64,000 nucleotides of DNA. Source: Prevotella sp. (lineage in GTDB: Bacteria; Bacteroidota; Bacteroidia; Bacteroidales; Bacteroidaceae). The notes under the pieces are model-generated. The model saw nothing but the letters and a program-made list of their open reading frames with translations. It searched no databases and was not told where the DNA came from. The translations under genes and the position numbers were made by a program. The DNA lies in NCBI GenBank assembly GCA_017417465.1, contig JAFPZD010000145.1, positions 26,644-90,643 of the forward strand, given 5' to 3'. Shown here in pieces: positions 54,208 to 62,605 of the stretch. The number at the start of each line of letters is the position of its first letter. Within the stretch, counting starts at the first letter, position 1.

Positions 54208-56223
54208 ATGATTAGTTTTGGCCATTCAAAAAAGAAGGACGGTGGTTCGTCGACCCCTGCTGACGACAAATCTAATCATAATTCTCAATTTCCAATTCTC
54301 AATTCTCAACTCTCAATTCTCAATCTGCTGAAAAAGCACTGGGGCTACGACTCTTTTCGCGGCATTCAGGAAGACATTATCCGCTCCATTCTGGAAGGGC
54401 ACGACACTTTGGGCCTGATGCCCACTGGTGGCGGAAAGTCCATTACGTTCCAGGTGCCGGCACTCGCCATGGAAGGCGTTTGCATTGTCATCACACCACT
54501 CATTGCACTGATGAAAGACCAGGTGCTGCACCTCAAGGCACGCGGCATCAAGGCTGCCGCCATCTACACTGGTCTTACCCACGACGAGGTGCTGACGATC
54601 CTTGAGAATGCCGTCTTCGGAGCCATCAAGCTACTCTACGTCTCGCCCGAACGTCTCTCGTCTGAGCTGTTCCAGAAAAAGCTCAGCCACATGCACGTGA
54701 GCTTTATCTGCGTCGACGAGGCCCACTGCATCAGCCAGTGGGGCTACGATTTCCGGCCCAGCTATCTCGAGATTGGTACCATCCGCCATCTTCTGCCCCA
54801 TGCACCAGTGCTCGCACTCACCGCCACGGCTACACCCGAAGTTATCAAGGACATTCAGGACAAGCTGGAAGGGACATTTCGTGTCTTCACCATGAGCTTC
54901 GAGCGCCCCAACCTGTCCTACATCGTACGTTACACCATGGACAAGCCGCAGATGCTCATCAACATCCTGCATCACACGCCAGGCTCGGCCATTGTCTACG
55001 CCCGTAGCCGACGACGCACCAAGGAGGTGGCCGATTTCCTTATCAAGGAAGGCATCAGCGCTACGTTCTTCCACGCTGGTCTTGACAATGCCGTAAAAGA
55101 CCTTCGACAGCGACAGTGGCAGACGGACGAAGTACGCGTCATCGTTGCCACCAACGCCTTCGGAATGGGTATCGACAAGGCCGATGTTCGACTGGTCGCC
55201 CATATCGACTGCCCCGATAGCATCGAAGCCTACTTTCAGGAGGCAGGACGTGCGGGGCGCGACGGGAAGCCCTCACAGGCTGTGCTGCTCTTCAATGGCA
55301 ACGACGAGTATAAGCTGAAACGGCGCATCAGCGACACCTTCCCCGACAAAGATTACATCCGAACGGTCTACAACCATCTGGCATACTTCTACCAGGTGGC
55401 CGTGGGATCAGGCTATAACTACACCTTCGAGTTTCCCATCGACCGCTTCTGCTATACCTTCCAGCACTTCCCCATTCGCGTTGAAGCAGCCCTGAAAATC
55501 CTCAATCGGGCTGGCTACATCGAGTATCAAGAGGAGGAGGAAAACCGTGCCAGGGTGATGTTCACGCTCGAGCGCGACGACCTCTACCGGCTACATAGCG
55601 GACAAGCGAACGAGGAGGCTGTCATCGTCGCACTAATGCGCAACTATAGCGGGCTGTTCAACGATTTTCGCTACATCGATGAGAGCCTCATCGCACAGCA
55701 GGCAGGGCTGACGCTGCCAGAGGTCTACGACACGCTGATGGGCCTCAGCCGAAAGCGTGTGCTCAACTTCATACCGCAAAAGAAGACACCTTACATCCGC
55801 TACATGCAACGCCGTGAGGATGCTGAGCACCTGATGTTCCCACCAGAGGTCTACGATGACCTCAAGAAACGCTACACCACGCGCATTGAGCAGATGATAA
55901 AGTATGCCACGACCGAAAACCAGTGCCGTAGCCGCATGCTGTTGCGCTACTTCGGAGAAACCGACACACACGACTGCGGACAATGTGACGTCTGCATGGA
56001 ACGTAGCGGAGAAGGCCCCGACCAAGAACAAGTGAAGACCGCAAAACAGCAAATCGTCAGCATGGCTGCCACCAAGCCTCTGCCCTTCACTGAGCTGACC
56101 AGCATCAACGTGACGGCCGACGCTATCTCAGAGGCCATCACCAATCTGGTTGAAGAAGAAGTCGTGGGAATCGACGGCGGAATGATCTACTTGCTCGACG
56201 AACGCTTGTCGACAAACTTGTAG
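54208..56223 (+). CDS. recQ: ATP-dependent DNA helicase RecQ with repeat-coded N-terminal extension
   Basis: The 671-residue helicase shows Walker A MPTGGGKS, the DEAH box in CVDEAHCISQWGYDFRPSY, TATATPEV, and the conserved AGRAGRDGKPS. A zinc-binding region follows, with cysteines in NQCRSRMLL and HDCGQCDVC, and a winged helix after it. The start is the ATG at 54208, created where the AATTGAG repeat meets AATTATG. Residues about 22-41 (SNHNSQFPILNSQLSILN) are coded by a second repeat tract in opposite orientation, so the native protein probably began near LLKKHWGYDSFRGIQ. The last 37 bp overlap the convergent gene. Confidence 0.93.
   Translation: MISFGHSKKKDGGSSTPADDKSNHNSQFPILNSQLSILNLLKKHWGYDSFRGIQEDIIRSILEGHDTLGLMPTGGGKSITFQVPALAMEGVCIVITPLIALMKDQVLHLKARGIKAAAIYTGLTHDEVLTILENAVFGAIKLLYVSPERLSSELFQKKLSHMHVSFICVDEAHCISQWGYDFRPSYLEIGTIRHLLPHAPVLALTATATPEVIKDIQDKLEGTFRVFTMSFERPNLSYIVRYTMDKPQMLINILHHTPGSAIVYARSRRRTKEVADFLIKEGISATFFHAGLDNAVKDLRQRQWQTDEVRVIVATNAFGMGIDKADVRLVAHIDCPDSIEAYFQEAGRAGRDGKPSQAVLLFNGNDEYKLKRRISDTFPDKDYIRTVYNHLAYFYQVAVGSGYNYTFEFPIDRFCYTFQHFPIRVEAALKILNRAGYIEYQEEEENRARVMFTLERDDLYRLHSGQANEEAVIVALMRNYSGLFNDFRYIDESLIAQQAGLTLPEVYDTLMGLSRKRVLNFIPQKKTPYIRYMQRREDAEHLMFPPEVYDDLKKRYTTRIEQMIKYATTENQCRSRMLLRYFGETDTHDCGQCDVCMERSGEGPDQEQVKTAKQQIVSMAATKPLPFTELTSINVTADAISEAITNLVEEEVVGIDGGMIYLLDERLSTNL
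54275..54330. repeat. AATTCTC repeat tract inside the recQ N-terminus
   Basis: Units of TTCTCAA and CTCTCAA, the reverse complement of the tract at 54079-54207. It is read in frame as SQFPILNSQLSILN. Confidence 0.9.
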
Positions 56224-56819
56224 CCGTTGGCATACTTGCTGCGGGGGAACACAAACAGCTGGTCGGAGAGGCCGCCTGACTTGAAATTGGAAATTTTGAT
56301 GGTCGTCCAGAAGAACGACACCTTCAGACGCACGTGCTTAGGCACATAGCTCACGGCATCTACCAGCGCATGCACTTCCTTGATAGTGCCCTTGGCACCC
56401 TTGCGCTGCTTCAGCTTCAGCAGCAGGCCGTCTTTCTGCTGCTCCATGTCGTAGTCGAAGTCGTCGAGCGAGAATTTAAACTTGCCCGAATACTTGTCCT
56501 TCTTGTCAGAGTTGGCATCGTGAATTTCCACCGTCTTTTTCTTTCGGTAGACCATGTAGGCTGTACGCCCGTCGTTCCAAGTGTCGACACGCTCATCGCT
56601 GAAGCGTTGTTTCTTCCCCTTGTACCAAATGGTACCCGACGTCTTGTAGATACCTATTATATTAACATCGTAACGGAGCGAAGCACCTTGGTCACCAAAC
56701 ACCTTGTCATAGACCCTGTCGAAGGTGGCACGTGCCACCCCCGCCCGACTCTGCCTCGTCTCGCCAGCGGCCGACAGCACCAGCAGGAGTCCCATCATGA
56801 ACACAATGATACGGCGCAT
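56187..56819 (-). CDS. Periplasmic LolA-like protein (tentative)
   Basis: The 210-residue protein has a signal peptide (MRRIIVFMMGLLLVLSAAG) and a fold pattern that recalls LolA-type lipoprotein carriers of Bacteroidota: an N-terminal helix, then SGTIWYKGKKQRFSDERVDTW with NDGRTAYMVYRKKKTVEIHD-like strands (quoted in part). Family membership is by resemblance only. The gene overlaps the end of recQ tail to tail by 37 bp. Confidence 0.5.
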   Translation of the reverse strand: MRRIIVFMMGLLLVLSAAGETRQSRAGVARATFDRVYDKVFGDQGASLRYDVNIIGIYKTSGTIWYKGKKQRFSDERVDTWNDGRTAYMVYRKKKTVEIHDANSDKKDKYSGKFKFSLDDFDYDMEQQKDGLLLKLKQRKGAKGTIKEVHALVDAVSYVPKHVRLKVSFFWTTIKISNFKSGGLSDQLFVFPRSKYANGYKFVDKRSSSK

Positions 56820-56879
56820 CTTGTCCTATATAAACGAAAGAAAGAGGCCGTTACTGACCTCTTCCATCTCTTTTCCAAG

Positions 56880-56953
56880 TGACTCCCGCGGGATTCAAAC
56901 CCACAACCTTCTGATCCGTAGTCAGATGCTCTATTCAGTTGAGCTAGGGAGCC
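56880..56953 (-). tRNA. tRNA-Arg (anticodon ACG)
   Basis: The 74-nt minus-strand sequence starts GGCTCCC and ends GGGAGTC plus the discriminator A. It folds into a cloverleaf: the anticodon stem TCTGA/TCAGA encloses loop CTACGGA (anticodon ACG), and the T arm reads GTGGG TTTGAAT CCCGC. The acceptor has one G-U pair (2-71). CCA is not encoded. Confidence 0.93.
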
Positions 56954-56974
56954 ATCCTTTTGCTTTTGCGGGTG

Positions 56975-56982
56975 CAAAGGTA
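56975..56982 (-). promoter_or_regulatory. -7 promoter box for tRNA-Arg
   Basis: TACCTTTG on the minus strand, 21 bp before the mature tRNA 5' end. Confidence 0.6.
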
Positions 56983-57078
56983 CAGCCTTTTTTTGAAACC
57001 ACCAAACTTTTTCCAAAGTTTTTTCTCAAAAAGCGCATTTTTTCTTGTTTTCACCCACTTTTGCCCGTCTTTTCCGTC

Positions 57079-57142
57079 ATTTTGGGGCTCTTAATCCCCC
57101 AAAATGGCACAGCCTTCCTCCCCCTGGCCAGGGGGAGGAAGG
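57079..57142 (-). terminator. Two hairpins downstream of the C69 dipeptidase
   Basis: A 15-bp perfect palindrome without a loop (57113-57142, CCTTCCTCCCCCTGG and its complement) lies 10 bp after the stop codon. A second stem (ATTTTGGGG/CCCCAAAAT, 57079-57105) follows. The first is GC-rich like the family B repeats. Confidence 0.6.
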
Positions 57143-57152
57143 AAGGGGGTCC

Positions 57153-58805
57153 CTACTCTGCTGGTGCAGTGTAGCGCTGCCCCATGCGCTTGACGAGCTG
57201 GCGTGCATAGCGCTCCGAGTAACCGGGACGCTTCACGGTGCTGCCAAGACCGTAGGGGGTGCGGGTGAACTGACCGTTCTCTTCGGGTTTCGATATCATG
57301 TCGTTGTACTTCACGATCAGATAGGTGGCCAGCTGCTTCCAGCGGCAGAGCATCTGGTCGGCCTTATCAGCGGTGTAGGCTGTGAGGTAGTTGACACGAG
57401 ACTGTCCCTGCAACAGCAGTGCATGGTCCTCGACTTCCTTCTGGGCCTTGGCGTAAGCGGCGTCGAGCGAGTCGCGCACCTCTTTCAGCGAGGGGAAGAG
57501 CATGGAGTAGCGCGGATAGACCATGTTCGACACCCAGTTCTGCACCCAGTAGGCATTATCCATCGAGAAGTGCAGGTCGTCGGCACCCGGCGTGTCATAA
57601 GGCCGTGGGGCCTCAGTGGCACAGCAGTAGACTGGAGTGAAGGGCACCATGTTACCGTCGTCGTTGGCAAACCAGAAACAGCCACCCACCTCACGGGGCA
57701 TGAACGAGCGCATCTGCGACACATAGACGAAGCCGGCCTGCTGAGTGGAGACGGGACGCTCGTTGAAATATTTCTTGCCGTCGACCTCGAAGTAGAGGGG
57801 CGTAGGACGATAGGGCATCTCCCAGATGCCGCCACCGATGTCATCAGGATCATCGAGCGAGAAGGGCGTGCCTTCGAAGTGGTCGCGCATGGCCTCACGG
57901 ACATCGGCAACCGAGAGCAGACGGTTGGGCTTCACCCACAGCGGCAACGGCTCAGCATCTTTCTGCAAGCCCTCGGCCCAGGGGATATAGCGGTCCATGC
58001 CGTCGGCATAGCGGTTGAAGAACTGCCACACACGGGCATCGCAAATGCGGCGTCCAGAGAAGTCGGGCGCAGCGTATGCGGCATTGAACGAGAACTCCTC
58101 GTCCTTGCCTGTGAACCACCCCATCTTGCGGGCATAGCTGACGACATTCTTCGAGTAGCGCACGTTGCCCGTCTTGTCCTTCATGTCGAATGTGGTGATG
58201 CGGCTCTGGTTGGCATGGCCACAAATCATATCATCAGGCACACGAAGGGCTACCCACACCACTCGACCTTTCTCTATGCTACGGTCACTGGCACAACCCA
58301 TCATCTCCATAATCCAAGCCTCGTTGGGATCACAAATCGTAAACGTCTCACCCTCAGAGCAGTAGCCATACTGTTCCGTAAGACTTGTCATCACGTCGAT
58401 GGCCTCGCGCGCCGTCTTGGCACGCTGCAGGGCGATGTAGATCAGCGAACCGTAGTCGATGATGCCAGTGGTATCGACCATCTCTTCGCGGCCGCCATAG
58501 GTCGTCTCTCCAATGGTCACCTGCCACTCATTAATGTTGCCAATGGTGTTCCAGGTCTCTTCGGCCTCAGGAATCTCGCCAAGATACTTGTTCGTGTCCC
58601 AGTCGTAGATCTTGCGCATCTCGCCCTTGGCATGCTTGGCAGCAGGCTGATGGCGCAAACCAGTGAACATGCCGTAGCTGTCGGCGGAGTAAGAGCAGAT
58701 GACGGAGCCGTCCTTCGACGCTTTTTTGCCCACGATGAAGTTGGTACATGCCATCGCACCGACAGTTGCCAGCAGCATGATGGCAGAAATGGTTAGTCTT
58801 TTCAT
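57153..58805 (-). CDS. C69-family dipeptidase
   Basis: The 550-residue secreted peptidase has a leader MKRLTISAIMLLATVGAMA directly before Cys20 (CTNFIVGKKAS), which becomes the N-terminal nucleophile after cleavage, as in PepD-type C69 enzymes. SYSADSYGM and YGYCSEGETFTICDPNEAWIME are further family segments. It probably degrades dipeptides in the periplasm. It lies 9 bp after a small lipoprotein gene and shares its promoter. Confidence 0.9.
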   Translation of the reverse strand: MKRLTISAIMLLATVGAMACTNFIVGKKASKDGSVICSYSADSYGMFTGLRHQPAAKHAKGEMRKIYDWDTNKYLGEIPEAEETWNTIGNINEWQVTIGETTYGGREEMVDTTGIIDYGSLIYIALQRAKTAREAIDVMTSLTEQYGYCSEGETFTICDPNEAWIMEMMGCASDRSIEKGRVVWVALRVPDDMICGHANQSRITTFDMKDKTGNVRYSKNVVSYARKMGWFTGKDEEFSFNAAYAAPDFSGRRICDARVWQFFNRYADGMDRYIPWAEGLQKDAEPLPLWVKPNRLLSVADVREAMRDHFEGTPFSLDDPDDIGGGIWEMPYRPTPLYFEVDGKKYFNERPVSTQQAGFVYVSQMRSFMPREVGGCFWFANDDGNMVPFTPVYCCATEAPRPYDTPGADDLHFSMDNAYWVQNWVSNMVYPRYSMLFPSLKEVRDSLDAAYAKAQKEVEDHALLLQGQSRVNYLTAYTADKADQMLCRWKQLATYLIVKYNDMISKPEENGQFTRTPYGLGSTVKRPGYSERYARQLVKRMGQRYTAPAE

Positions 58806-58814
58806 AACTATTCT

Positions 58815-59051
58815 TTAGTTTTCTTTGATTGTGATATCTTCATTGCCACTTGCCTCCACAGTGGTGACGGTACCGTCATCGCTGGAGGTTTCGAGGGGTA
58901 CGGTATCCACCACCTCCTCGTCTTCCATATAGCGCAGCTCGGTGGGAGGCGGTGCATAGCAGGCCATAAACATGAGTGATGAGCCAAAGCCCAGAACGGT
59001 GAGGACAACGGTTAGTAGGCGGTTGTACCAATGTCTGATTCTCTTTTCCAT
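58815..59051 (-). CDS. Small lipoprotein resembling the radical SAM-associated lipoprotein
   Basis: The 78-residue protein reads MEKRIRHWYNRLLTVVLTVL, then GFGSSLMFMACYAPPPTE and an acidic tail. A basic start, an N at the head of the hydrophobic stretch, LGF, and a cysteine followed by YAPPP parallel the lipoprotein at 1-139 (LGF, C, VYGPPP). I infer a distant paralogue of the radical SAM substrate family; the YGxP motif is altered to YAPPP. It is co-transcribed with the C69 dipeptidase, with no enzyme of the modifying type next to it. Confidence 0.55.
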   Translation of the reverse strand: MEKRIRHWYNRLLTVVLTVLGFGSSLMFMACYAPPPTELRYMEDEEVVDTVPLETSSDDGTVTTVEASGNEDITIKEN

Positions 59052-59086
59052 ATTTCGTTATTGTTACTAAAAGCGTTAGTGCGCTG

Positions 59087-59094
59087 CAAAGTTA
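59087..59094 (-). promoter_or_regulatory. -7 promoter box for the small lipoprotein and C69 dipeptidase
   Basis: TAACTTTG followed by CAGCG on the minus strand, 35 bp before the ATG at 59051. Confidence 0.65.
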
Positions 59095-59326
59095 CACAAA
59101 AAAAAGCGAACCGCCAAGCGTTTAGCTTTTTTTTCTGCTTATAATGCGAAGGTTCTACCAATAGTACAGTCACCGAGCACAACAGTAATTTTGCACCGCA
59201 GATGGACGAGGATTTCGTAACGTTCGCATCACTAGCGCCCGAGTAGGCACCGCCCCCTGTTTTTCCTCACCACCTGCATGCTCATTCAGTTCCTCTTGGA
59301 TTTCTTTTAGTCTCGGCATCCCTTCC

Positions 59327-59431
59327 TTTATCCCAAACCCATATAAAGCATTTCCTTTACACCAGTAGAATAAAAAGCTGCTATTTATTCTACTGGTGTA
59401 AAGGAAATGCTTTATATGGGTTTGGGTTTAT
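59327..59431. mobile_element. 95-bp perfect palindrome flanked by TTTAT direct repeats (MITE-like)
   Basis: The arms 59332-59374 and 59384-59426 are 43-bp exact reverse complements around a 9-nt loop. TTTAT stands immediately outside both ends (59327-59331 and 59427-59431), as a target duplication would. Sequence and AT content differ from the GC-rich palindromes elsewhere. The rest of the 500-bp gap (59095-59547) shows no gene. Confidence 0.75.
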
Positions 59432-59547
59432 AGCAGCAGAACGCCACATACAGCCCTAGACCACCTGAATCAATATAGTCGTAGTCATATCATACAGAAT
59501 TTGGTTAGATAGATACTTTATTCCTTAATTGCTAATACGAATAAAGT

Positions 59548-60120
59548 TCACAAGGCTTGTGAAGTCGGCAATTTGCATTTCCATATAACATTGACACGAA
59601 CCACATCTATTTTCTTTGCTTCTCCCCTATTGCCCGAAATGGCATAGTATCTAACCACATTCTGGGGAAGTACTTTCGAAAATTTCTTCCTAATCCTCGT
59701 ACATTTTTCATTAATGGAATTTAATATAGGATTAGTCACATCCATGATACTCTTTTTCACTCTATTTGTCAGACCGTATGGTCTCAACAAGAGATAAAGA
59801 GTTGTCAATTCTGCTCTATAATCTGGCAGGCACTTCAACACGATTCCCTCTGGATGAGAGAGAAACAGCAGATAAACTGCCTTAACTAAAGGTTCCATCT
59901 CCACCTCTACCGATTTCTCACCTGACAATACAATCCTGTAATCCTCTGTTACAATCAGTTGGGGGAACAGGTATTCATCATTCATTGCCGACAATATCTC
60001 AGCATCATCAACGCCGTATGCTTTCAGCTTACGCACTTTCTCTTTCACATCATCTAAAAGAATGGAGCAATGGAACTGCTCCAATTCTTTTGAAATAAAT
60101 TCTATTAACTGTCTGTCCAT
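59548..60120 (-). CDS. Hypothetical protein, last gene of the caspase-linked operon
   Basis: The 190-residue protein (MDRQLIEFISKELEQFHCSI) has no signal peptide or membrane segment. It has a helical N-terminus, an acidic middle (VSVEVEMEP-like region; here EKSVEVEMEPLVKAVYLLFL) and a basic C-terminal third (KKSIMDVTNP, CTRIRKKFSKVLP). I do not recognise the family. It is 18 bp after the acidic small protein gene. Base composition is visibly more AT-rich than the genes left of 58800, suggesting transfer of the whole cluster. Confidence 0.7.
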   Translation of the reverse strand: MDRQLIEFISKELEQFHCSILLDDVKEKVRKLKAYGVDDAEILSAMNDEYLFPQLIVTEDYRIVLSGEKSVEVEMEPLVKAVYLLFLSHPEGIVLKCLPDYRAELTTLYLLLRPYGLTNRVKKSIMDVTNPILNSINEKCTRIRKKFSKVLPQNVVRYYAISGNRGEAKKIDVVRVNVIWKCKLPTSQAL

Positions 60121-60138
60121 AACAAAACTAATAAAAAG

Positions 60139-60324
60139 TCAGAACCCCAACGCATCCATCATCGCATCGTATTCCAAAGGATTACTTGGCATGTCGCCAC
60201 ACATCCCATCAGTTAACGCATCCCATGAGTCTTCCTCAGTCCACTGGTAGTCCTCTTCATAAGAACTTTCACACTCGTAATCTTCATACTCTTCGTAAGA
60301 GCCATCGTAAAAATCTGTTACCAT
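60139..60324 (-). CDS. Small acidic protein
   Basis: The 61-residue protein (MVTDFYDGSYEEYEDYECES) is about one third Asp and Glu with many Tyr and Trp. It has no signal peptide. It lies between the DUF4407-like gene (28 bp) and the hypothetical gene (18 bp) on the same strand, which supports it as real. Its function is unknown; an inhibitor or DNA-mimic-like role would be guesswork. Confidence 0.55.
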   Translation of the reverse strand: MVTDFYDGSYEEYEDYECESSYEEDYQWTEEDSWDALTDGMCGDMPSNPLEYDAMMDALGF

Positions 60325-60352
60325 AATCGTATAGCTATAATTGTTATTATTA

Positions 60353-61339
60353 TTATTTCTTCAATAAAACACTCTGTGCTGTCTGTTCCATTAGACTTTT
60401 CTTCAAGTACAGTTGGTTTTCTACAATCAATTCATAGTCACATTTGTTTTCGCCCATTTTGATAGTCAATACAAATAACTCAAGGAATGTCAGGAAGCAA
60501 AATAGAATGATATAGAATGCCAACGACACTTTGCTTTGCGATACAACCCTTAGAGTTGCTTCAAGTTCTTCGATGAATCCAGGAGCACGTTGATTCATCT
60601 CTTCTCTGACCTTCTCTGCCACTTCTTTTTTGTCCTGTCGAAGTTGTTCTAATTGCCCTGAATAGATTTGAATCTGTTCGTTATTGGCTTTCAGTTGCTC
60701 GGCCAGTGGGTTTGCCAACGTCACAGTATTAATTGTTTGCGTTCTTACCTTCTTGGGATTGCCATTTTCATCAACACCCACTACCTGTTCTTGAGTTGAA
60801 ACATTAGTCCCTTTAATGACTGGACGTAGTTGCAATTCCTCGTTGAGCGCAATAGTAGCTTTACTCAACGAATCCATCTCTTGTGTGATACGCAGAATAT
60901 CGCTGTCATATATAGCCAACCGTTTTGTAATAGTTACGCCAATCACATCTTCTCGATGTTCCTGAATAGCTTGCTGAATATCATTACGGAAAATGATTTG
61001 GTCAAAAATGCACGATCCCAAGATGGCCATACACAATGCAAGTAGCACTCTCATGAAGCTCATCAGCCGGGCTTTTCCTACCGTCAGAATAATCACTCGC
61101 TCAACGCAAAGAATTATAAACATAAAGGCAAGAGCAACACACATTTTTAAAACTAAAGATTCAATGTTAATGTATCTGTCTGCAAAACAATATCCAATGG
61201 TTCCCCAAAGCACCATCATAATACAGATGGCAGACAACAACTTTCTATACTGGCGGTAACTTGCTTCGCCACACTCCTGCAAGATATTTTGATTCCATCC
61301 TATCAGGAAGCATCCAATTTTGTTCAAAGATTTCATCAT
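60353..61339 (-). CDS. DUF4407-like membrane protein
   Basis: The 328-residue protein has three helices at about 34-53, 62-87 and 96-117, a long soluble region of about 150 residues with coiled-coil character (MDSLSKATIALNEELQL, LKANNEQIQIYSGQLEQLRQ), and a last helix at about 271-293. The opening KIGCFLIGWNQNIL and the CVERVIIL ... FDQIIF pattern match DUF4407 proteins. Function of that family is unknown. It is the third gene of a five-gene operon divergent from the caspase gene. The start could be either of two adjacent ATGs (61339 or 61336). Confidence 0.75.
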   Translation of the reverse strand: MMKSLNKIGCFLIGWNQNILQECGEASYRQYRKLLSAICIMMVLWGTIGYCFADRYINIESLVLKMCVALAFMFIILCVERVIILTVGKARLMSFMRVLLALCMAILGSCIFDQIIFRNDIQQAIQEHREDVIGVTITKRLAIYDSDILRITQEMDSLSKATIALNEELQLRPVIKGTNVSTQEQVVGVDENGNPKKVRTQTINTVTLANPLAEQLKANNEQIQIYSGQLEQLRQDKKEVAEKVREEMNQRAPGFIEELEATLRVVSQSKVSLAFYIILFCFLTFLELFVLTIKMGENKCDYELIVENQLYLKKSLMEQTAQSVLLKK

Positions 61340-61347
61340 CTCTCAAT

Positions 61348-61914
61348 TCATTTATTATCAATAAAGTTTATTGCCACAGCAGCCATACCTTTCTGGAATC
61401 CTCTCCGATACGACTCAATCATCGTCAGCATTTTCGGATCGTTCTTTTCAAGCAGTGACTGCATCTCATTTATTTCCAAAAGATGTTCTTCAAAAGTTTC
61501 TTTGCGGGCCTGAAGTCTGCCAGCAGCAGCAAGAGCATAGGCTTGATTTGCATTCTTTATATTCACATCAATTTCCCTGATATCATTCTTGTAGCGAAGG
61601 ATGATGCGTTTAAACAACATCTCCAAATCGTTACGGATGATTCTCTCTTTGGCATCACGATAAGTAATGTCACAATTCACCAGTGCATCTTGGAATCCCT
61701 CTTCTTCAAAATTCTTGTGGATGTAATTAAAGATGATGTCAATAGGCAGCCCCGTTCCCCAGGTGATAGTTATCAGATGGTTTTCATGAGCGTCTTTTCC
61801 ATTTTCTGTAGATACTTCATCAGGGTTACTGATTTCTTCAGAACTGACCTCCTCTTTCGGTGTCACTTCTGTATTACCATTAGGCTTAACGCCAAACCAA
61901 TTAAATATTGCCAT
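61348..61914 (-). CDS. Hypothetical cytosolic protein, caspase-linked operon
   Basis: The 188-residue protein begins MAIFNWFGVKPNGNTEVTPK, has an acidic low-complexity stretch to about residue 42, then a mixed region with TWGTGLPIDIIFNYIHKNFE and a helical C-terminus that may form a coiled coil (ARKETFEEHLLEINEMQSLL). No family is recognised. It ends 8 bp before the DUF4407-like gene starts. Confidence 0.7.
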   Translation of the reverse strand: MAIFNWFGVKPNGNTEVTPKEEVSSEEISNPDEVSTENGKDAHENHLITITWGTGLPIDIIFNYIHKNFEEEGFQDALVNCDITYRDAKERIIRNDLEMLFKRIILRYKNDIREIDVNIKNANQAYALAAAGRLQARKETFEEHLLEINEMQSLLEKNDPKMLTMIESYRRGFQKGMAAVAINFIDNK

Positions 61915-61943
61915 AGTTGCTTTCCTTTATATATTGTTGATAC

Positions 61944-62483
61944 TTAACTCATCAAATCCTCCTTTGACAGCACCACATCCTCAATAGTTTCTGTCTGAAG
62001 ATTATAGTAGCGGAATATCACGTTACGGTTTGTAGCGAGGACACATTCCACTTTGTAGCTTTTCTTGTCAAGCTGGGCTAATAAACTCTCCTTCACGAGA
62101 CTAAAATCAACTTCCCTATATCTATGCCACTTGTCATTGATTTCGTAGTGGCAAATGTAGGAATCCCTCGTAACTTCGGAACTTTTCCATGTTGTAATCT
62201 TATCTACTTTCACGGGACATTCAAAGCACTGGTATTTAGCCAGCAGCTGCAGGAATTCTTCATGGTCGAGATTCTCACCACTTTGAATTTTCTCCAGTTC
62301 ATCTTCAGTAAAGTAGTCATCAGGATTCTTCGGTTCGATAGGGTCATCAAAGAATAGCATAGAAATAGCCGTCGCAACAGCCAGCACAATAATCCATAGA
62401 AAGGGTGAAGCTCCAAATGTGAGCAACAGGATAAACCAGAACTTTCTTAACAGTCGCTTGATGTGAGAAAATACTCTTTTCAT
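61944..62483 (-). CDS. Hypothetical membrane protein, first gene of the caspase-linked operon
   Basis: The 179-residue protein has a basic start (MKRVFSHIKRLLRKF), one or two membrane helices at about 16-45, then a soluble domain with a CFEC pair (residues 84-87 region) and a lysine-rich tail. No family is recognised. It is divergent from the caspase gene across a 122-bp promoter region. Confidence 0.7.
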   Translation of the reverse strand: MKRVFSHIKRLLRKFWFILLLTFGASPFLWIIVLAVATAISMLFFDDPIEPKNPDDYFTEDELEKIQSGENLDHEEFLQLLAKYQCFECPVKVDKITTWKSSEVTRDSYICHYEINDKWHRYREVDFSLVKESLLAQLDKKSYKVECVLATNRNVIFRYYNLQTETIEDVVLSKEDLMS

Positions 62484-62579
62484 TTTACTTTTTGCTTTTA
62501 AATGTTTAACAATCTTGTTTTCTTTGTCCTTTTATACACGAAAAAAGCAAAAGGTAACTGCAAAATCAAAAAAAAGTTG

Positions 62580-62587
62580 TACTTTTG
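62580..62587 (+). promoter_or_regulatory. -7 promoter box for the caspase gene
   Basis: TACTTTTG followed by CAG, 18 bp before the ATG at 62606. Confidence 0.65.
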
Positions 62588-62605
62588 CAGAAAATTTATT
62601 TGTGT

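Noticed and set aside
59332-59426. Simple rho-independent terminator
   Set aside because: Arms of 43 bp are far too long, no T run follows, and no gene ends close by on either strand.
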